NCBI GenBank assembly: GCA_021851875.1
Contig: JAJZQI010000004.1
Coordinates: forward strand, 120,536-184,535
DNA from: Pseudomonadota bacterium
GTDB taxonomy: Bacteria > Pseudomonadota > Gammaproteobacteria > Burkholderiales > JAJZQI01
Length of the DNA: 64,000 nt
Direction: 5' to 3'
Made by a program: the position numbers and the translations under genes
Shown: in pieces, positions 1 to 9,807 of the stretch
Layout of the letters: each line of letters begins with the position of its first letter
How positions within the stretch are numbered: position 1 is the stretch's first letter
Notes under the pieces: generated by a model
The model's database searches: none
The model's input: only the letters and a program-made list of their open reading frames with translations
What the model was told of the DNA's origin: nothing

Positions 1-187
1 GCAAGACATGCAGGGCAACGCCGTAGATGAACTGCAGCATGAAACCCAGCAGCAGCATATGGGCATGGATGCGCGGCACGTTGCCGGGCAACAGATCCGG
101 TGCCGCCAGCCGCGTCAGCGCAACCAAACCGCCCAGCAAGGCGTAGATCAAGGCAGCAGTAATAAACAGCCGGTTACGTTTGTGCAT
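1..187 (-). CDS. Multi-pass membrane protein, N-terminal part only (heme-copper oxidase subunit I-like / NnrS-like); truncated by the window edge
   Basis: Minus-strand reading from the ATG at 187: MHKRNRLFITAALIYALLGGLVALTRLAAPDLLPGNVPRIHAHMLLLGFMLQFIYGVALHVL..., open to the window edge. AGGAGG lies just upstream of the ATG. Confidence 0.55.
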   Translation of the reverse strand, partial: MHKRNRLFITAALIYALLGGLVALTRLAAPDLLPGNVPRIHAHMLLLGFMLQFIYGVALHVL

Positions 188-242
188 GATACCCTCCTCG
201 CAGATTATAACTTCATTATGGTATAAACTTGAGCCAAACTCC

Positions 243-256
243 TTGACCCAAGTCAA
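243..256. promoter_or_regulatory. Fnr/Dnr-type box TTGACCCAAGTCAA
   Basis: Palindrome TTGAC-N4-GTCAA (TTGA-N6-TCAA) between a divergent membrane gene and a Crp/Fnr regulator. Confidence 0.75.
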
Positions 257-269
257 ACAAAACTCAACC

Positions 270-950
270 ATGCCGCTGTCGTCCGCCCTCCTGCCGCAAC
301 TGTCGCGCAACTACCTGCTATCCCCACTGACTGCCCAGGAACTCGCCCGCGTCGCTCTGCGGGCCCATATCAGCAGCCTCGCTGCCGGCACCATGCTGTT
401 CCAGCGAGGCGACGAAGCGCGCCATTTTTATCTGCTGCAAAGTGGGCTCATCAAGCTGTACCGGCTGGCCCCCAGCGGCGAAGAAAAGGTGCTGGAGCTG
501 ATTCGGCCGCAGCAGGTTTTCGCTGAAGCCGTCATGTTCATGGATAACGTTTATCCTGTGCATGCCACGGCGGTAGAGCCGAGCACGGTCATCGAATTCG
601 ACAACCAGGATTTTGTCGAGCTGCTGCAGGAAAACAGCAGCCTGGCATTTCGCCTGATGTCGAGCATGAGCCGCCGCATTCACGGGCTGGTCAATGAAAT
701 TGACCAGCTGACGCTGCACAGCGGCACGGAAAGATTGATCGGTTTTTTGCTGCAGGGTTTGCCGGAACAGGCTGAGAACGGCATCGTGGTCACCCTGCCC
801 GCCAGCAAACAGGTCATTGCCTCACGCCTGGGCATGCAGCCGGAAACGCTGTCCCGTATTTTGCACAAGCTGCGTCAGGCAGGGTTAATTGAGGAAGACG
901 GACATGATTTGAAACTGCTTGACCCGGCCCAACTGAAGCGCCATTTGTAA
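270..950 (+). CDS. Crp/Fnr family transcriptional regulator, Dnr-like (no cysteines)
   Basis: cNMP-binding fold followed by an HTH; recognition helix SRLGMQPETLSRILHKL has the E-x-x-S-R pattern of Fnr/Dnr. ATG at 270 chosen within ORF 180..950. Confidence 0.85.
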   Translation: MPLSSALLPQLSRNYLLSPLTAQELARVALRAHISSLAAGTMLFQRGDEARHFYLLQSGLIKLYRLAPSGEEKVLELIRPQQVFAEAVMFMDNVYPVHATAVEPSTVIEFDNQDFVELLQENSSLAFRLMSSMSRRIHGLVNEIDQLTLHSGTERLIGFLLQGLPEQAENGIVVTLPASKQVIASRLGMQPETLSRILHKLRQAGLIEEDGHDLKLLDPAQLKRHL

Positions 951-1077
951 AGCAATATTAACAATTGGCAACATTTGCCCGCAAAATTCAAGTCGAATAG
1001 AGGCATCCTGTTTTCAGGATGTACTACCCCATCGGAAACGCTGAAACTCAATTTAAATCTCTGCACGAGAGCATATG

Positions 1078-1318
1078 ATGAAACATTCGATTACCACTTT
1101 GGCTCTGGCTTGCATTCCGGACGCCATGATTTCTGTGGCTGCCATGCCCGATGGCGGACCGCAACAGCCCGATGGACGAAAGTTGGGCCAATAGCCGAAT
1201 GCCCACCTGCATGGATACCCGCGAAGAAGATGATGCTGCTGACGTGTTCATCGATTTCGTTTATCAGGGTGCCGGCGCTGACACCGTAAACCGTTTCCTG
1301 GATATCACCAGCGAATAA
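1078..1318 (+). pseudogene. Possible frameshifted small secreted protein gene
   Basis: 1078-1194 encodes MKHSITTLALACIPDAMISVAAMPDGG... (signal-peptide-like), stopping at TAG 1192. An overlapping frame, 1151-1318, encodes MADRNSPMDESWANSRMPTCMDTREEDDAADVFIDFVYQGAGADTVNRFLDITSE. A terminator follows at 1343. Confidence 0.35.
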
Positions 1319-1342
1319 GGTTGTCACCCTGTGCGGATAAAA

Positions 1343-1366
1343 CGCCTGCCCGGCAGGCATTTTTTA
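1343..1366. terminator. Bidirectional rho-independent terminator
   Basis: GCCTGC-CCG-GCAGGC stem followed by ATTTTTT on the + strand; the minus strand has a TTTT tract on the other side. Lies between convergent features. Confidence 0.8.
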
Positions 1367-1372
1367 TTGGTA

Positions 1373-3784
1373 TCAGCGGTTGCGCAGCCCAGTGCGGTAT
1401 TCACCCTTGGAATGCTCTTCCAGATGGCACATGCGGCGGTAGCGCATGAGTGTTTTCTGCACCGATCCCAGCACGCTGTTGGGCGGATAATTGCCGCGAT
1501 TGTCCAGCTCGCCGAACGGCACACCGAGCAGCAGCTCCAACCCTTCGCCCACCTGATCGATGACATAAATATGGAACTGCCCCTGCTCGACGGCTTGCAG
1601 CACGGCCGGACTGAGCATCAGGTGCGGCTGGTTGCGCGACGGCAGAATGACGCCCTGTGAACCATCCAGACCGTCGGACTGGCAAACACGGAAAAACCCC
1701 TCGATTTTTTCGTTCAGCCCGCCGACCGGCAACACCTCGCCGAACTGGTCGAGCGCGCCGGTCACCGCAATGCCCTGGCGAATCGGCAAACCGGACAAGC
1801 TCGACAGCAGGGCATACAGTTCGGCGCAGGAAGCCGAGTCGCCCTCCACGCCGAAGTACTCCTGCTCGAACACCAACGCGCCGTTGACCGACAAGGGGCC
1901 AAGGTGGGCAAACAGGGTGGCGAAGTAGGTCTGCAGAATAAACATGCCCTTGTCGTGGATCGGACCGGACATTTCCACTTCGCGGGCAATGTTGAGCACC
2001 CCTTCTTTGCCGGGGAAAGTGCGCGCCGACACCACCACCGGCATGCCGAAACGGTGATCGCCCAGGTCCAGCACAGTCAGGCCGTTGATACGCCCCACCC
2101 GTTCGCCCTGCACGGCGATCATGCGTTCACCCTCGGCAATTTCCTCGTGCATGCGCTGATCGGGATAATTGTGCCGCCAGGTTTTCGCGGCCAGCGCCGC
2201 TTCCACCTCGGCACGCTGCACCAGCGACCCGGCGGCCATGGCGGCGCTTTCCACCACCAATTGCTCAAGATAGGCGAACACGGCGTACAAGCGTGTCTGG
2301 TCGTCCGCTTCGCGGTGCATTTCCTCCAGCAAACGGGCCACTGCATCGGCGGTGAAGTGCGGCAGTCCGTGCCGTTCGCAGGTGTGCGCCACAAATACCG
2401 CGCCGGCACGATGGCTGGCGCTGCCGGCCTTGAAGCTTGCGGCAAAATCCACCTTGATGCGGAAATAGCGGCCGAACTCGGGATCGTCCTCCTGCAGCTG
2501 GTAGTAGTGCTCGCGGCTGCCGATCAGCACGATTTTCACCGCCACATCCACCGCCTCCGGCTCCAGCGACACCACCGGAGAAGGCGCGTTCAGGCTGGTG
2601 GGGTCCTCGATCTGCAGGCGTCCGCTGCGCAAAAATCGCCGTAGCTTTTCCCACACCAACGGGTCGGCCAACAAGTCGCGCAAATGCAGCAACAGAAAGC
2701 CGCCGTGCGCCCGCAGCAGGCTGCCGGCGCGGATGCGGGAAAAGTCCGTCACCAGCACCTCGTCTTCCACCTGGTATTCGATGCTGCCGAACAGCGAACG
2801 GAAAACCGGATTGCCTTCGACGATAACCGGCGCGCACAGACAGCCGCCGTTATCCACCACCAGATTGACCTGATAACGGGTCAACAGCTCGGCCAACTCC
2901 GCCTGGGCCGTCGCGTCGGCCGAACCGAACAGATCCAGCTGGTCGAGCAGATCACGTTCCACCGCATCAAGATAGGCGTTCAGCTTCAGCGTGTCCTTGA
3001 TCTGCTGTTTCAAGGCCGAACGGATGGCATGCAGCTCGTTGTCGAGCAAGGGCTTCGCCAGATGGCGCCTGAGTTGTTTTACGGCCTCTGCGGCAGCGCG
3101 CTCTTTTGGCCGCATGCTCTCGAGGAAGGCGGCGATTTCACGCCGCAGCTCGTTTTCGCTGCGCTCGACCGCGTTTTTGCGTTCCCGCGGCAGGGCAATC
3201 ATGTCCTCCTCGGTCACCGGATGCCCGTCATCGGTCAGCAAGGTGAAGACCATGCGGTCCTCCTTGCGGAACAGGCTGAACTGCCGCTCGGCGGCAAAGG
3301 CAGCCAGCGCGGCAAAGGCAATGGCCTCTTCGTCCTTGAAGGCCTTGTTGATGCGCTCGCTTTCCGCCTTGCAATCGGCCGCCGACAGCCGGCGGGGAAT
3401 TTCCACCAGCAGATTCTTCAGCATGGCCGCCATCATGTCGCGCAACACGCGCCCCTGCCCGGCGGGCAAACGCAGGGCCAGCGGCCGCTCCGGCACATCG
3501 ACATTGTGCAGGTAACACAAATCGGGCGGCGCCGGCCGGTGATCCGCCTCTTCCTGCATGGCCGCTTGCAGCAGGGAAGAACGGCCGCTGCCCACCTCGC
3601 CCAGCACAAACAGGTTGTATCCCGGGTGATCCAGCCCCAGTCCGAAGCGGGCCGCCTTTTCCGCCCGTTCCTGGCCGATCCACGGCAAAGGCTCGGCGAC
3701 CAGTTCGCTGGTATCGGCAAAGTCGAACGACGCGGGATCAAGTGTCAGGCGCAGTTGGGAAGGTGTGAGTTGAACGAGTGACAT
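1373..3784 (-). CDS. Lon-family (S16) ATP-dependent protease, LonB/YcbZ-like
   Basis: 803 aa ORF; Walker A-like GEVGSGRSS; C-terminal S16 region with catalytic-type EGDSASCAEL and VGGLNEKIEGFF. Confidence 0.85.
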   Translation of the reverse strand: MSLVQLTPSQLRLTLDPASFDFADTSELVAEPLPWIGQERAEKAARFGLGLDHPGYNLFVLGEVGSGRSSLLQAAMQEEADHRPAPPDLCYLHNVDVPERPLALRLPAGQGRVLRDMMAAMLKNLLVEIPRRLSAADCKAESERINKAFKDEEAIAFAALAAFAAERQFSLFRKEDRMVFTLLTDDGHPVTEEDMIALPRERKNAVERSENELRREIAAFLESMRPKERAAAEAVKQLRRHLAKPLLDNELHAIRSALKQQIKDTLKLNAYLDAVERDLLDQLDLFGSADATAQAELAELLTRYQVNLVVDNGGCLCAPVIVEGNPVFRSLFGSIEYQVEDEVLVTDFSRIRAGSLLRAHGGFLLLHLRDLLADPLVWEKLRRFLRSGRLQIEDPTSLNAPSPVVSLEPEAVDVAVKIVLIGSREHYYQLQEDDPEFGRYFRIKVDFAASFKAGSASHRAGAVFVAHTCERHGLPHFTADAVARLLEEMHREADDQTRLYAVFAYLEQLVVESAAMAAGSLVQRAEVEAALAAKTWRHNYPDQRMHEEIAEGERMIAVQGERVGRINGLTVLDLGDHRFGMPVVVSARTFPGKEGVLNIAREVEMSGPIHDKGMFILQTYFATLFAHLGPLSVNGALVFEQEYFGVEGDSASCAELYALLSSLSGLPIRQGIAVTGALDQFGEVLPVGGLNEKIEGFFRVCQSDGLDGSQGVILPSRNQPHLMLSPAVLQAVEQGQFHIYVIDQVGEGLELLLGVPFGELDNRGNYPPNSVLGSVQKTLMRYRRMCHLEEHSKGEYRTGLRNR

Positions 3785-3918
3785 GCGGGACCTGCGATTA
3801 TTACGATTGTTTTCCTCATTCTAGCGCAAAAGCCTGCGACCGCAGCGTAACTGCGCACTTAACAACGGGCCGGCAGCGTGCTATTTTCGCCACATTCCGA
3901 CCCTCTGCACAGACACGC

Positions 3919-4329
3919 ATGACCGCAACCACCATTGACGCCCGGCTTGAATTCGATTTCCGCGGCGAGCATTTCCGCCTGTCCGCCACCATTGATCTGG
4001 ATGCGCAGCTCGCGGCCAACGCCACACTGCCTCCGGTTTACACGCTCATCGCACGCGCCAGTAACATCGACCCCTATTCCTATCAGTATGAAGTCATGGA
4101 AATGGCCGATGTGACCTATACCAACCCGCAAGGCCTGGCAGAACAGTATTTCTCCTCCGGCCATTTCGATGAAGCCGCCTTTGTCGCGGCCTGGCAGGAA
4201 CACCGCTTGCGGCGTCTGCTCGCTCCTATCGCCCAGCGGGAACTTGGCATAGACGATCTCACCGGACACCCCGCGCTGGTCCGCGCCCTGACCGCCGCAT
4301 ATCGGCTGGGACAGGAACGGCCGGCCTGA
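3919..4329 (+). CDS. Conserved hypothetical protein
   Basis: ORF from ATG 3919: MTATTIDARLEFDFRGEHFRLSATIDLD...; no domain recognised with confidence. Confidence 0.6.
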   Translation: MTATTIDARLEFDFRGEHFRLSATIDLDAQLAANATLPPVYTLIARASNIDPYSYQYEVMEMADVTYTNPQGLAEQYFSSGHFDEAAFVAAWQEHRLRRLLAPIAQRELGIDDLTGHPALVRALTAAYRLGQERPA

Positions 4330-4459
4330 TTTGTGTGCCGGCAAATGCTGCCGCAGAATAGTGCCATCCCCCGGCCACAATGGAACTTGCGGTCCGGCCG
4401 CCCATCCAACCGTCTAAGTCACACACATTCAACCACCCAGCAGAGGATGGATTCCCCAC

Positions 4460-5458
4460 ATGACCGAAACCTTTCTTGCATCACTGATCGACAAGGACGC
4501 TAACGGCGCCATCGGCCACTCGCTCCGCCACATTCCCCAGCCGTCCCCGGAACAGGACGAAGTATTGGTCAAAGTGGCCTTTTCCTCGCTCAACTACAAG
4601 GATGCGCTGGTCTACCGGGGACACCCCGGCATCGTCCGCCATTATCCGCATGCTCCGGGCATCGATGCCGCCGGCACCATTGTACGCAGCGGCAACTCGC
4701 ACTTTGCCGAGGGCACCGCTGTCATCGTCACCGGCTTTGGCCTCGGCACCGCCATCTGGGGCGGCCACGCCGAATATATCAGTGTGCCGGCAAACTGGCT
4801 CGTGCCCTTGCCATCCCCCATGAGCCTGACGGAGAGCATGGCGCTCGGCACCGCCGGATTCACGGCGGCGCTCTGCGTGGATGCGCTATTGCGCCACGAC
4901 ATCCGGCCGGAGCAGGGCGAGATTCTGGTCAGCGGAGCCAGCGGCGGGGTCGGCAGTGTGGCGGTGGCGCTGTTGGCACAGCTCGGTTTTCGCGTGGCCG
5001 CGCTGACGCGCAAAACGGAGTTGGACGATTATTTCCAGCTGTTGGGCGCCGCCCGCACCGTTCACCCGGCGGAACTGACTACCGCACCGGAACGCGCGCT
5101 GCATAAGGAGGTCTGGGCCGGCGCCATCGACACGCTGGGGGGCGACACGCTGAGCGCCATGCTCAAAGGTGTGCGTTACGGCGGCACGGTGGCCGCCTGC
5201 GGCATGGCGGAGAATTCCTCGTTCAGCAGCACCGTGTTCCCCTTTATTCTGCGCGGCGTGAATTTATTGGGCATTGATTCGGTGGAATACCCGCAATCAA
5301 AACGTGCGGCCATCTGGCAAAAACTGGCCAATGAATGGCGCTTGCCGCAACTGCAATCTGTTACGCAAATGGTCGGGCTGCCGGAAATCAAAACGGCGGC
5401 CGAGGAAATGCTGGCTGGCGCACGAACCGGCCGGACCGTCGTGGCCATACAGGCGTGA
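4460..5458 (+). CDS. acuI: YhdH/YhfP family quinone oxidoreductase (acrylyl-CoA reductase AcuI-like)
   Basis: 332 aa MDR-family protein; SGASGGVGSVAVALLAQLGF nucleotide-binding motif; LNYKDALVYRGHPGIVRHYPHAPGIDAAG. Confidence 0.85.
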   Translation: MTETFLASLIDKDANGAIGHSLRHIPQPSPEQDEVLVKVAFSSLNYKDALVYRGHPGIVRHYPHAPGIDAAGTIVRSGNSHFAEGTAVIVTGFGLGTAIWGGHAEYISVPANWLVPLPSPMSLTESMALGTAGFTAALCVDALLRHDIRPEQGEILVSGASGGVGSVAVALLAQLGFRVAALTRKTELDDYFQLLGAARTVHPAELTTAPERALHKEVWAGAIDTLGGDTLSAMLKGVRYGGTVAACGMAENSSFSSTVFPFILRGVNLLGIDSVEYPQSKRAAIWQKLANEWRLPQLQSVTQMVGLPEIKTAAEEMLAGARTGRTVVAIQA

Positions 5459-5480
5459 CGGTTTGTCAGCAGCGGGAAGC

Positions 5481-6194
5481 TCAGGCGGCAGGGTCCAAGC
5501 GGGCCATTTCCGCCTCAATCCAGCTTTCCACCTGCTGATTGAGTTCGCCCGGTTTGACATTGTGGCTGTCAATCGGCTGACCGATTGACACTGTAATGGT
5601 ACCCGGCCGCTTGAGAAAACCGTTCTTGCCCCACAGCCGCCCGGCATTGTGCGCCACCGGCACAACGGGCAGGCGCGTGTGGCTGGCCAGCCAGGCGCCG
5701 CCGATATTGTATTTGCCTTTTTCACCCGGTTTCACGCGCGTCCCCTCCGGAAAGACGACTACGCAGAAACCCTGCTGCACCCGTTCGGCCCCCTGACTGA
5801 GGAGTTGTTTGAGCGCCTCGCGGCCGGCCGAGCGGTCAATCGCAATCGGACTGGTGAGCGCCAGCCCCCAGCCGAAGAAAGGCAGACGCAGCAATTCTTT
5901 TTTCAGCACGAAGGACACCGGCGGGAAAATCGCTGCAAACGCGAGCGTTTCCCAGGCGGACTGGTGTTTGGCAAGAATGATATACGGCGCAGCCGGCAGG
6001 TTTTGCTGCCCTTCGACACGGTAGCGCAAGCCGCACACCCACCGCAGCAGCCACACCATCAGGCGCGACCAGGCGGTGATGAGACGGTAGCGCGTCAGCC
6101 GCGGCAAGGGGGCTGTAAGTAGGGCGAAAAAGGCATAGGGCGGTGTGATGAGCAGTTGCAGCAGCAGAAACAGGCTGGAACGCAGGATCAGCAT
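5481..6194 (-). CDS. plsC: 1-acyl-sn-glycerol-3-phosphate acyltransferase
   Basis: Acyltransferase motifs KHQSAWETL (HX4D-like variant) and VVFPEGTR. Confidence 0.85.
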   Translation of the reverse strand: MLILRSSLFLLLQLLITPPYAFFALLTAPLPRLTRYRLITAWSRLMVWLLRWVCGLRYRVEGQQNLPAAPYIILAKHQSAWETLAFAAIFPPVSFVLKKELLRLPFFGWGLALTSPIAIDRSAGREALKQLLSQGAERVQQGFCVVVFPEGTRVKPGEKGKYNIGGAWLASHTRLPVVPVAHNAGRLWGKNGFLKRPGTITVSIGQPIDSHNVKPGELNQQVESWIEAEMARLDPAA

Positions 6195-6730
6195 CAGGAC
6201 AGAATCGCCTTCACCGCTTCGGCCAGATCGGCATAAATCTGGGTGCCTTGCGGCAAGCCGCCCTTTTCCAGCGTCCGTTCGCCCTTGCCGGTTTTCACCA
6301 GAATCGGATTGGCGCCGACTTCGACGGCCGCCTGCAAATCGCGCAGCGAGTCGCCAATAGCTGGCACACCCTTGAGATCGACGTTGTAGCGGTTGGCGAT
6401 TTCGCGGAACATGCCGGCGCTGGGTTTACGGCAATCACATTCATCCACGTTGGTGTGCGGACAGTAGAACACGGCGTCGATACGACCGCCATACTGCGCC
6501 AGCAGGCGGTGCATCTTGTCGTGAATGGCGTTAAGCGTGGCCATGTCGTACAGACCGCGGCCGACGCCCGACTGATTGGTGGCCACCACCACGCGGAAAC
6601 CCGCCTGGTTCAAACGCGCAATGGCTTCCAGACTGCCGGGAATCGGTTCCCACTCGGCCGGCGACTTGATGAACTCGTCGCTGTCGAAGTTGATCACGCC
6701 ATCACGATCGAGAATGACAAAGCGCGCCAT
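6194..6730 (-). CDS. gmhB: D-glycero-beta-D-manno-heptose 1,7-bisphosphate 7-phosphatase
   Basis: MARFVILDRDGVINFDS, ATNQSGVGRG and the CPHTNVDECDCRKPSAGM zinc loop: HAD-family GmhB. Confidence 0.92.
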   Translation of the reverse strand: MARFVILDRDGVINFDSDEFIKSPAEWEPIPGSLEAIARLNQAGFRVVVATNQSGVGRGLYDMATLNAIHDKMHRLLAQYGGRIDAVFYCPHTNVDECDCRKPSAGMFREIANRYNVDLKGVPAIGDSLRDLQAAVEVGANPILVKTGKGERTLEKGGLPQGTQIYADLAEAVKAILS

Positions 6731-6747
6731 ATTGCCCCCTGCTTTCA

Positions 6748-8820
6748 TCACTTCGCCAGACAGGCGATGTCGGCCACCTGATTCATCAGGCCGCCCAGAC
6801 TGGCCAACAGCGCCAGACGGTTGGCTCGCACAGCCGCATCGTCCGCCATCACCATCACGCCGTCGAAGAAGCTGTCGACCGGCTGCTTGAGCGCCGCGAG
6901 TTCACACAACGCCTGCTCGTAGGCATGCTCGCCGGCCAGTTGCGCCACCGTCGGCGCCACCGTCTGCAAGGCATTGAACAGGGTCACCTCCGCCTCTTCC
7001 AGCAGGCGACCGGTATCGACGCTGGTCGATACCGCGCCGTCGGCTTTTTTCAGGATGTTCTGGATACGCTTGTTGGCAGCCGCCAGCGCGTCGGCTTCCG
7101 GCAAGCGGCGGAACGCCTGCACCGCCTGCAGACGCGGCAGCACGTCGTCCAGACGGGTCGGACGGAAGATCAGCACCGCCTCGATTTCGCCGGCATCAAA
7201 ACCGGAATCGCGCAGCAGGCCGCGCAAACGGTCGAGCATGAAACCGTGCAGGTCCTGCGCCACACTTTCCGCCACCACACCGGCGGGGAACAGACTGCGA
7301 CCGAACTCCAGCAACTGCAGCAGATCCAGCGGCAAGCCCCCTTCGACGATGATGCGCAGCACCCCCAGCGCCTGACGGCGCAGGGCAAACGGGTCCTTAT
7401 CGCCGGTCGGGATCAGGCCGATGCCGTAAATGCCCACCAGCGTGTCGAGTTTGTCGGCCAGCGCCACAGCTGTACCAATCGCACCTTCCGGCAGGGTATC
7501 GCCGGCAAAGCGCGGATGGTAATGCGCTTCGATGGCCGCCGCCACGTCAGCATTCTCGCCGTCGTGCTGGGCGTAATAACGGCCCATCAGGCCCTGCAGC
7601 TCGGGAAACTCGCCCACCATGTCGGAGAGCAGATCGGCCTTCATCAGGTAGGCGGCGCGTTCGGCCTGCGCCCCGTCGCCGCCGAGGCGGCGGGCAATCT
7701 CGCCGGCCAGCTTCTGCAGCCGTTCGACGCGCTGCAGCTGGCTGCCCAGCTTGTTGTGGTAGACTACGTCCGCCAGGCGCGGCACACGCGCATCCAGCCG
7801 CTGTTTCTTGTCCTGCTCGAAGAAGAAACGGGCATCGGACAAACGGGCGCGCAGCACGCGCTCGTTACCGTGGATCACCGAACCGGCGTCGTCCAGCTTG
7901 AGGTTGCTCACCACCAGGAAGCGCGGCAACAGTTTGCCGTTGGCATCCGCCAGCGGGAAATACTTCTGGTGCTGCTTCATCGACAGAATCAGGCATTCCT
8001 GCGGCACGGCCAGAAAGTCGGCGGAGAACTCGCCCTGATACACCGCCGGGTATTCCACCAGCGCGGTCACTTCATTGAGCAGGGCGTCGTCCCACAGCAC
8101 CTGCGCATCGCCGGCAGCCGCGGCCAGACCGGCGCGGATGCGCTCACGCCGGTCGGCAAAACCGGCCACGACAAAGCCGTCGGCTTCCAGCACACGGGCG
8201 TAGTCATCGGCCGCTTGCAGGGTGAGATTACCGGCACCCATGAAACGATGGCCGCGGGTCGTGCGACCGCTGGTCAGACCCAGCACCTCGCCCGCCACAA
8301 TATCGCTGCCGTGCAGCAGCATCAGGCCGTGCACCGGGCGCACGAATTCGACTTCCCGCTCGCCCCAGCGCATCAGCTTGGCCACCGGCAATTTCTTCAG
8401 CGCGGCGGCGACGATGGCGGACAGGTGCTGCGCCAAGGGTTCACCGGTCTTTTCCGCACGGTAAGCGAAATAATCCGCCTTGGCATCCTGCATCCTGGAC
8501 AGCTGCGCCACATCGGTCACGCCGCAGGAGCGCATGAAACCCGCCAGCGCAGGAGTCGGCTGGCCGTTGGCATCGAGACCCGACGCCACGGCCGGGCCCT
8601 TGCGTTCCACGGTCCGCTGCGGCTGAATGGCCGCCACATTGGAAATCGACACCGCCAGACGGCGCGGGCTGGCATAAGCCGTCACTACGCTGGCATCGGC
8701 GGTAAACGCCTGCGCCTTGAGGCCGGCGGCGATTTCGGTGGCAAACACGTCCGCCAGCACGGCCAGCGATTTCGGCGGCAGCTCTTCAGTCAACAGTTCA
8801 ATCAGCAGAGTCTGGCTCAT
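6748..8820 (-). CDS. glyS: Glycine--tRNA ligase beta subunit
   Basis: [22 protein letters not shown]... start at 8820; ORF extension to 9177 is the shadow of glyQ. Confidence 0.95.
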   Translation of the reverse strand: MSQTLLIELLTEELPPKSLAVLADVFATEIAAGLKAQAFTADASVVTAYASPRRLAVSISNVAAIQPQRTVERKGPAVASGLDANGQPTPALAGFMRSCGVTDVAQLSRMQDAKADYFAYRAEKTGEPLAQHLSAIVAAALKKLPVAKLMRWGEREVEFVRPVHGLMLLHGSDIVAGEVLGLTSGRTTRGHRFMGAGNLTLQAADDYARVLEADGFVVAGFADRRERIRAGLAAAAGDAQVLWDDALLNEVTALVEYPAVYQGEFSADFLAVPQECLILSMKQHQKYFPLADANGKLLPRFLVVSNLKLDDAGSVIHGNERVLRARLSDARFFFEQDKKQRLDARVPRLADVVYHNKLGSQLQRVERLQKLAGEIARRLGGDGAQAERAAYLMKADLLSDMVGEFPELQGLMGRYYAQHDGENADVAAAIEAHYHPRFAGDTLPEGAIGTAVALADKLDTLVGIYGIGLIPTGDKDPFALRRQALGVLRIIVEGGLPLDLLQLLEFGRSLFPAGVVAESVAQDLHGFMLDRLRGLLRDSGFDAGEIEAVLIFRPTRLDDVLPRLQAVQAFRRLPEADALAAANKRIQNILKKADGAVSTSVDTGRLLEEAEVTLFNALQTVAPTVAQLAGEHAYEQALCELAALKQPVDSFFDGVMVMADDAAVRANRLALLASLGGLMNQVADIACLAK

Positions 8821-9713
8821 TACACGCCCTCCTTCTGACCGGCAGATTTCACCATGGGGAATCCCAGCGCTTCGCGCGAAGCATAGTAGGCTTGCGCCAC
8901 CTGGCGCGCCAGCGCGCGCACGCGGCCGATGTAGGCGGCCCGCTCGGTCACGGAAATGGCGCCGCGCGCATCCAGCAGGTTGAAGGTGTGCGAACACTTC
9001 ATCACCATCTCGAAGCCCGGCAGCGGCACGCCGGCGTCCATCAGGCGCTTGGCCTCGGACTCGAAGTGATTGAACTGCTCGAGCAGCCACTGCACATTGG
9101 ACAGTTCGAAGTTGTAGCGCGACTGTTCCACTTCGTTCTGGTGGTACACGTCGCCGTAGCTGATGTCCTTGGTCCACTTCAGGTCGTAGACGTTTTCCAC
9201 GCCCTGCAGGTACATGGCCAGGCGCTCCAGACCGTAAGTGATTTCACCCAGCACCGGCGCACACTTGAGGCCGCCGACTTCCTGGAAATAGGTGAATTGG
9301 GTCACTTCCATGCCGTTGAGCCATACTTCCCACCCCAGCCCCCAGGCGCCCAGGGTGGGCGACTCCCAGTCGTCTTCGACAAAGCGGATGTCGTGGGTGG
9401 AGGTGTTGATACCCAGCGCGCGCAGGCTCTCCAGATACAGTTCCTGGATGTTGTCCGGCGAGGGCTTCAGCACCACCTGAAACTGGTAGTAATGCTGCAG
9501 ACGGTTGGGGTTCTCGCCGTAACGGCCGTCTTTCGGCCGGCGCGACGGCTGCACATAGGCGGCGCGCCACGGCTCGGGGCCCAGCGCGCGCAAAAAGGTC
9601 GCGGTATGGAAGGTGCCGGCGCCCACTTCCTGATCGTAAGGTTGCAGGACGGCACAGCCGCGCTCGCCCCAGAATTGCTGGAGCGTCAAAATCACTTCCT
9701 GAAAAGTCTGCAT
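8820..9713 (-). CDS. glyQ: Glycine--tRNA ligase alpha subunit
   Basis: [49 protein letters not shown]. Confidence 0.97.
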   Translation of the reverse strand: MQTFQEVILTLQQFWGERGCAVLQPYDQEVGAGTFHTATFLRALGPEPWRAAYVQPSRRPKDGRYGENPNRLQHYYQFQVVLKPSPDNIQELYLESLRALGINTSTHDIRFVEDDWESPTLGAWGLGWEVWLNGMEVTQFTYFQEVGGLKCAPVLGEITYGLERLAMYLQGVENVYDLKWTKDISYGDVYHQNEVEQSRYNFELSNVQWLLEQFNHFESEAKRLMDAGVPLPGFEMVMKCSHTFNLLDARGAISVTERAAYIGRVRALARQVAQAYYASREALGFPMVKSAGQKEGV

Positions 9714-9807
9714 GGAGCGAAAACTTGATGCGTAAAAGGGCTAATTTTAACCGGTATGGCGCATAAATTCGAGCACAGTTCGCAGTCAGGGCACATGCCC
9801 CGCGCGA

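Noticed and set aside
1004-1021. Hairpin CATCCTG-TTTT-CAGGATG after the Crp/Fnr gene as a rho-independent terminator
   Set aside because: Good stem but no following T-tract on either strand; not called as a terminator.
6925-8838. + strand ORF of 637 aa
   Set aside because: Antisense shadow of glyS, which is unambiguous.
8821-9177. N-terminal extension of the glyS ORF
   Set aside because: Overlaps glyQ in another frame; the canonical [19 protein letters not shown] start is at 8820.
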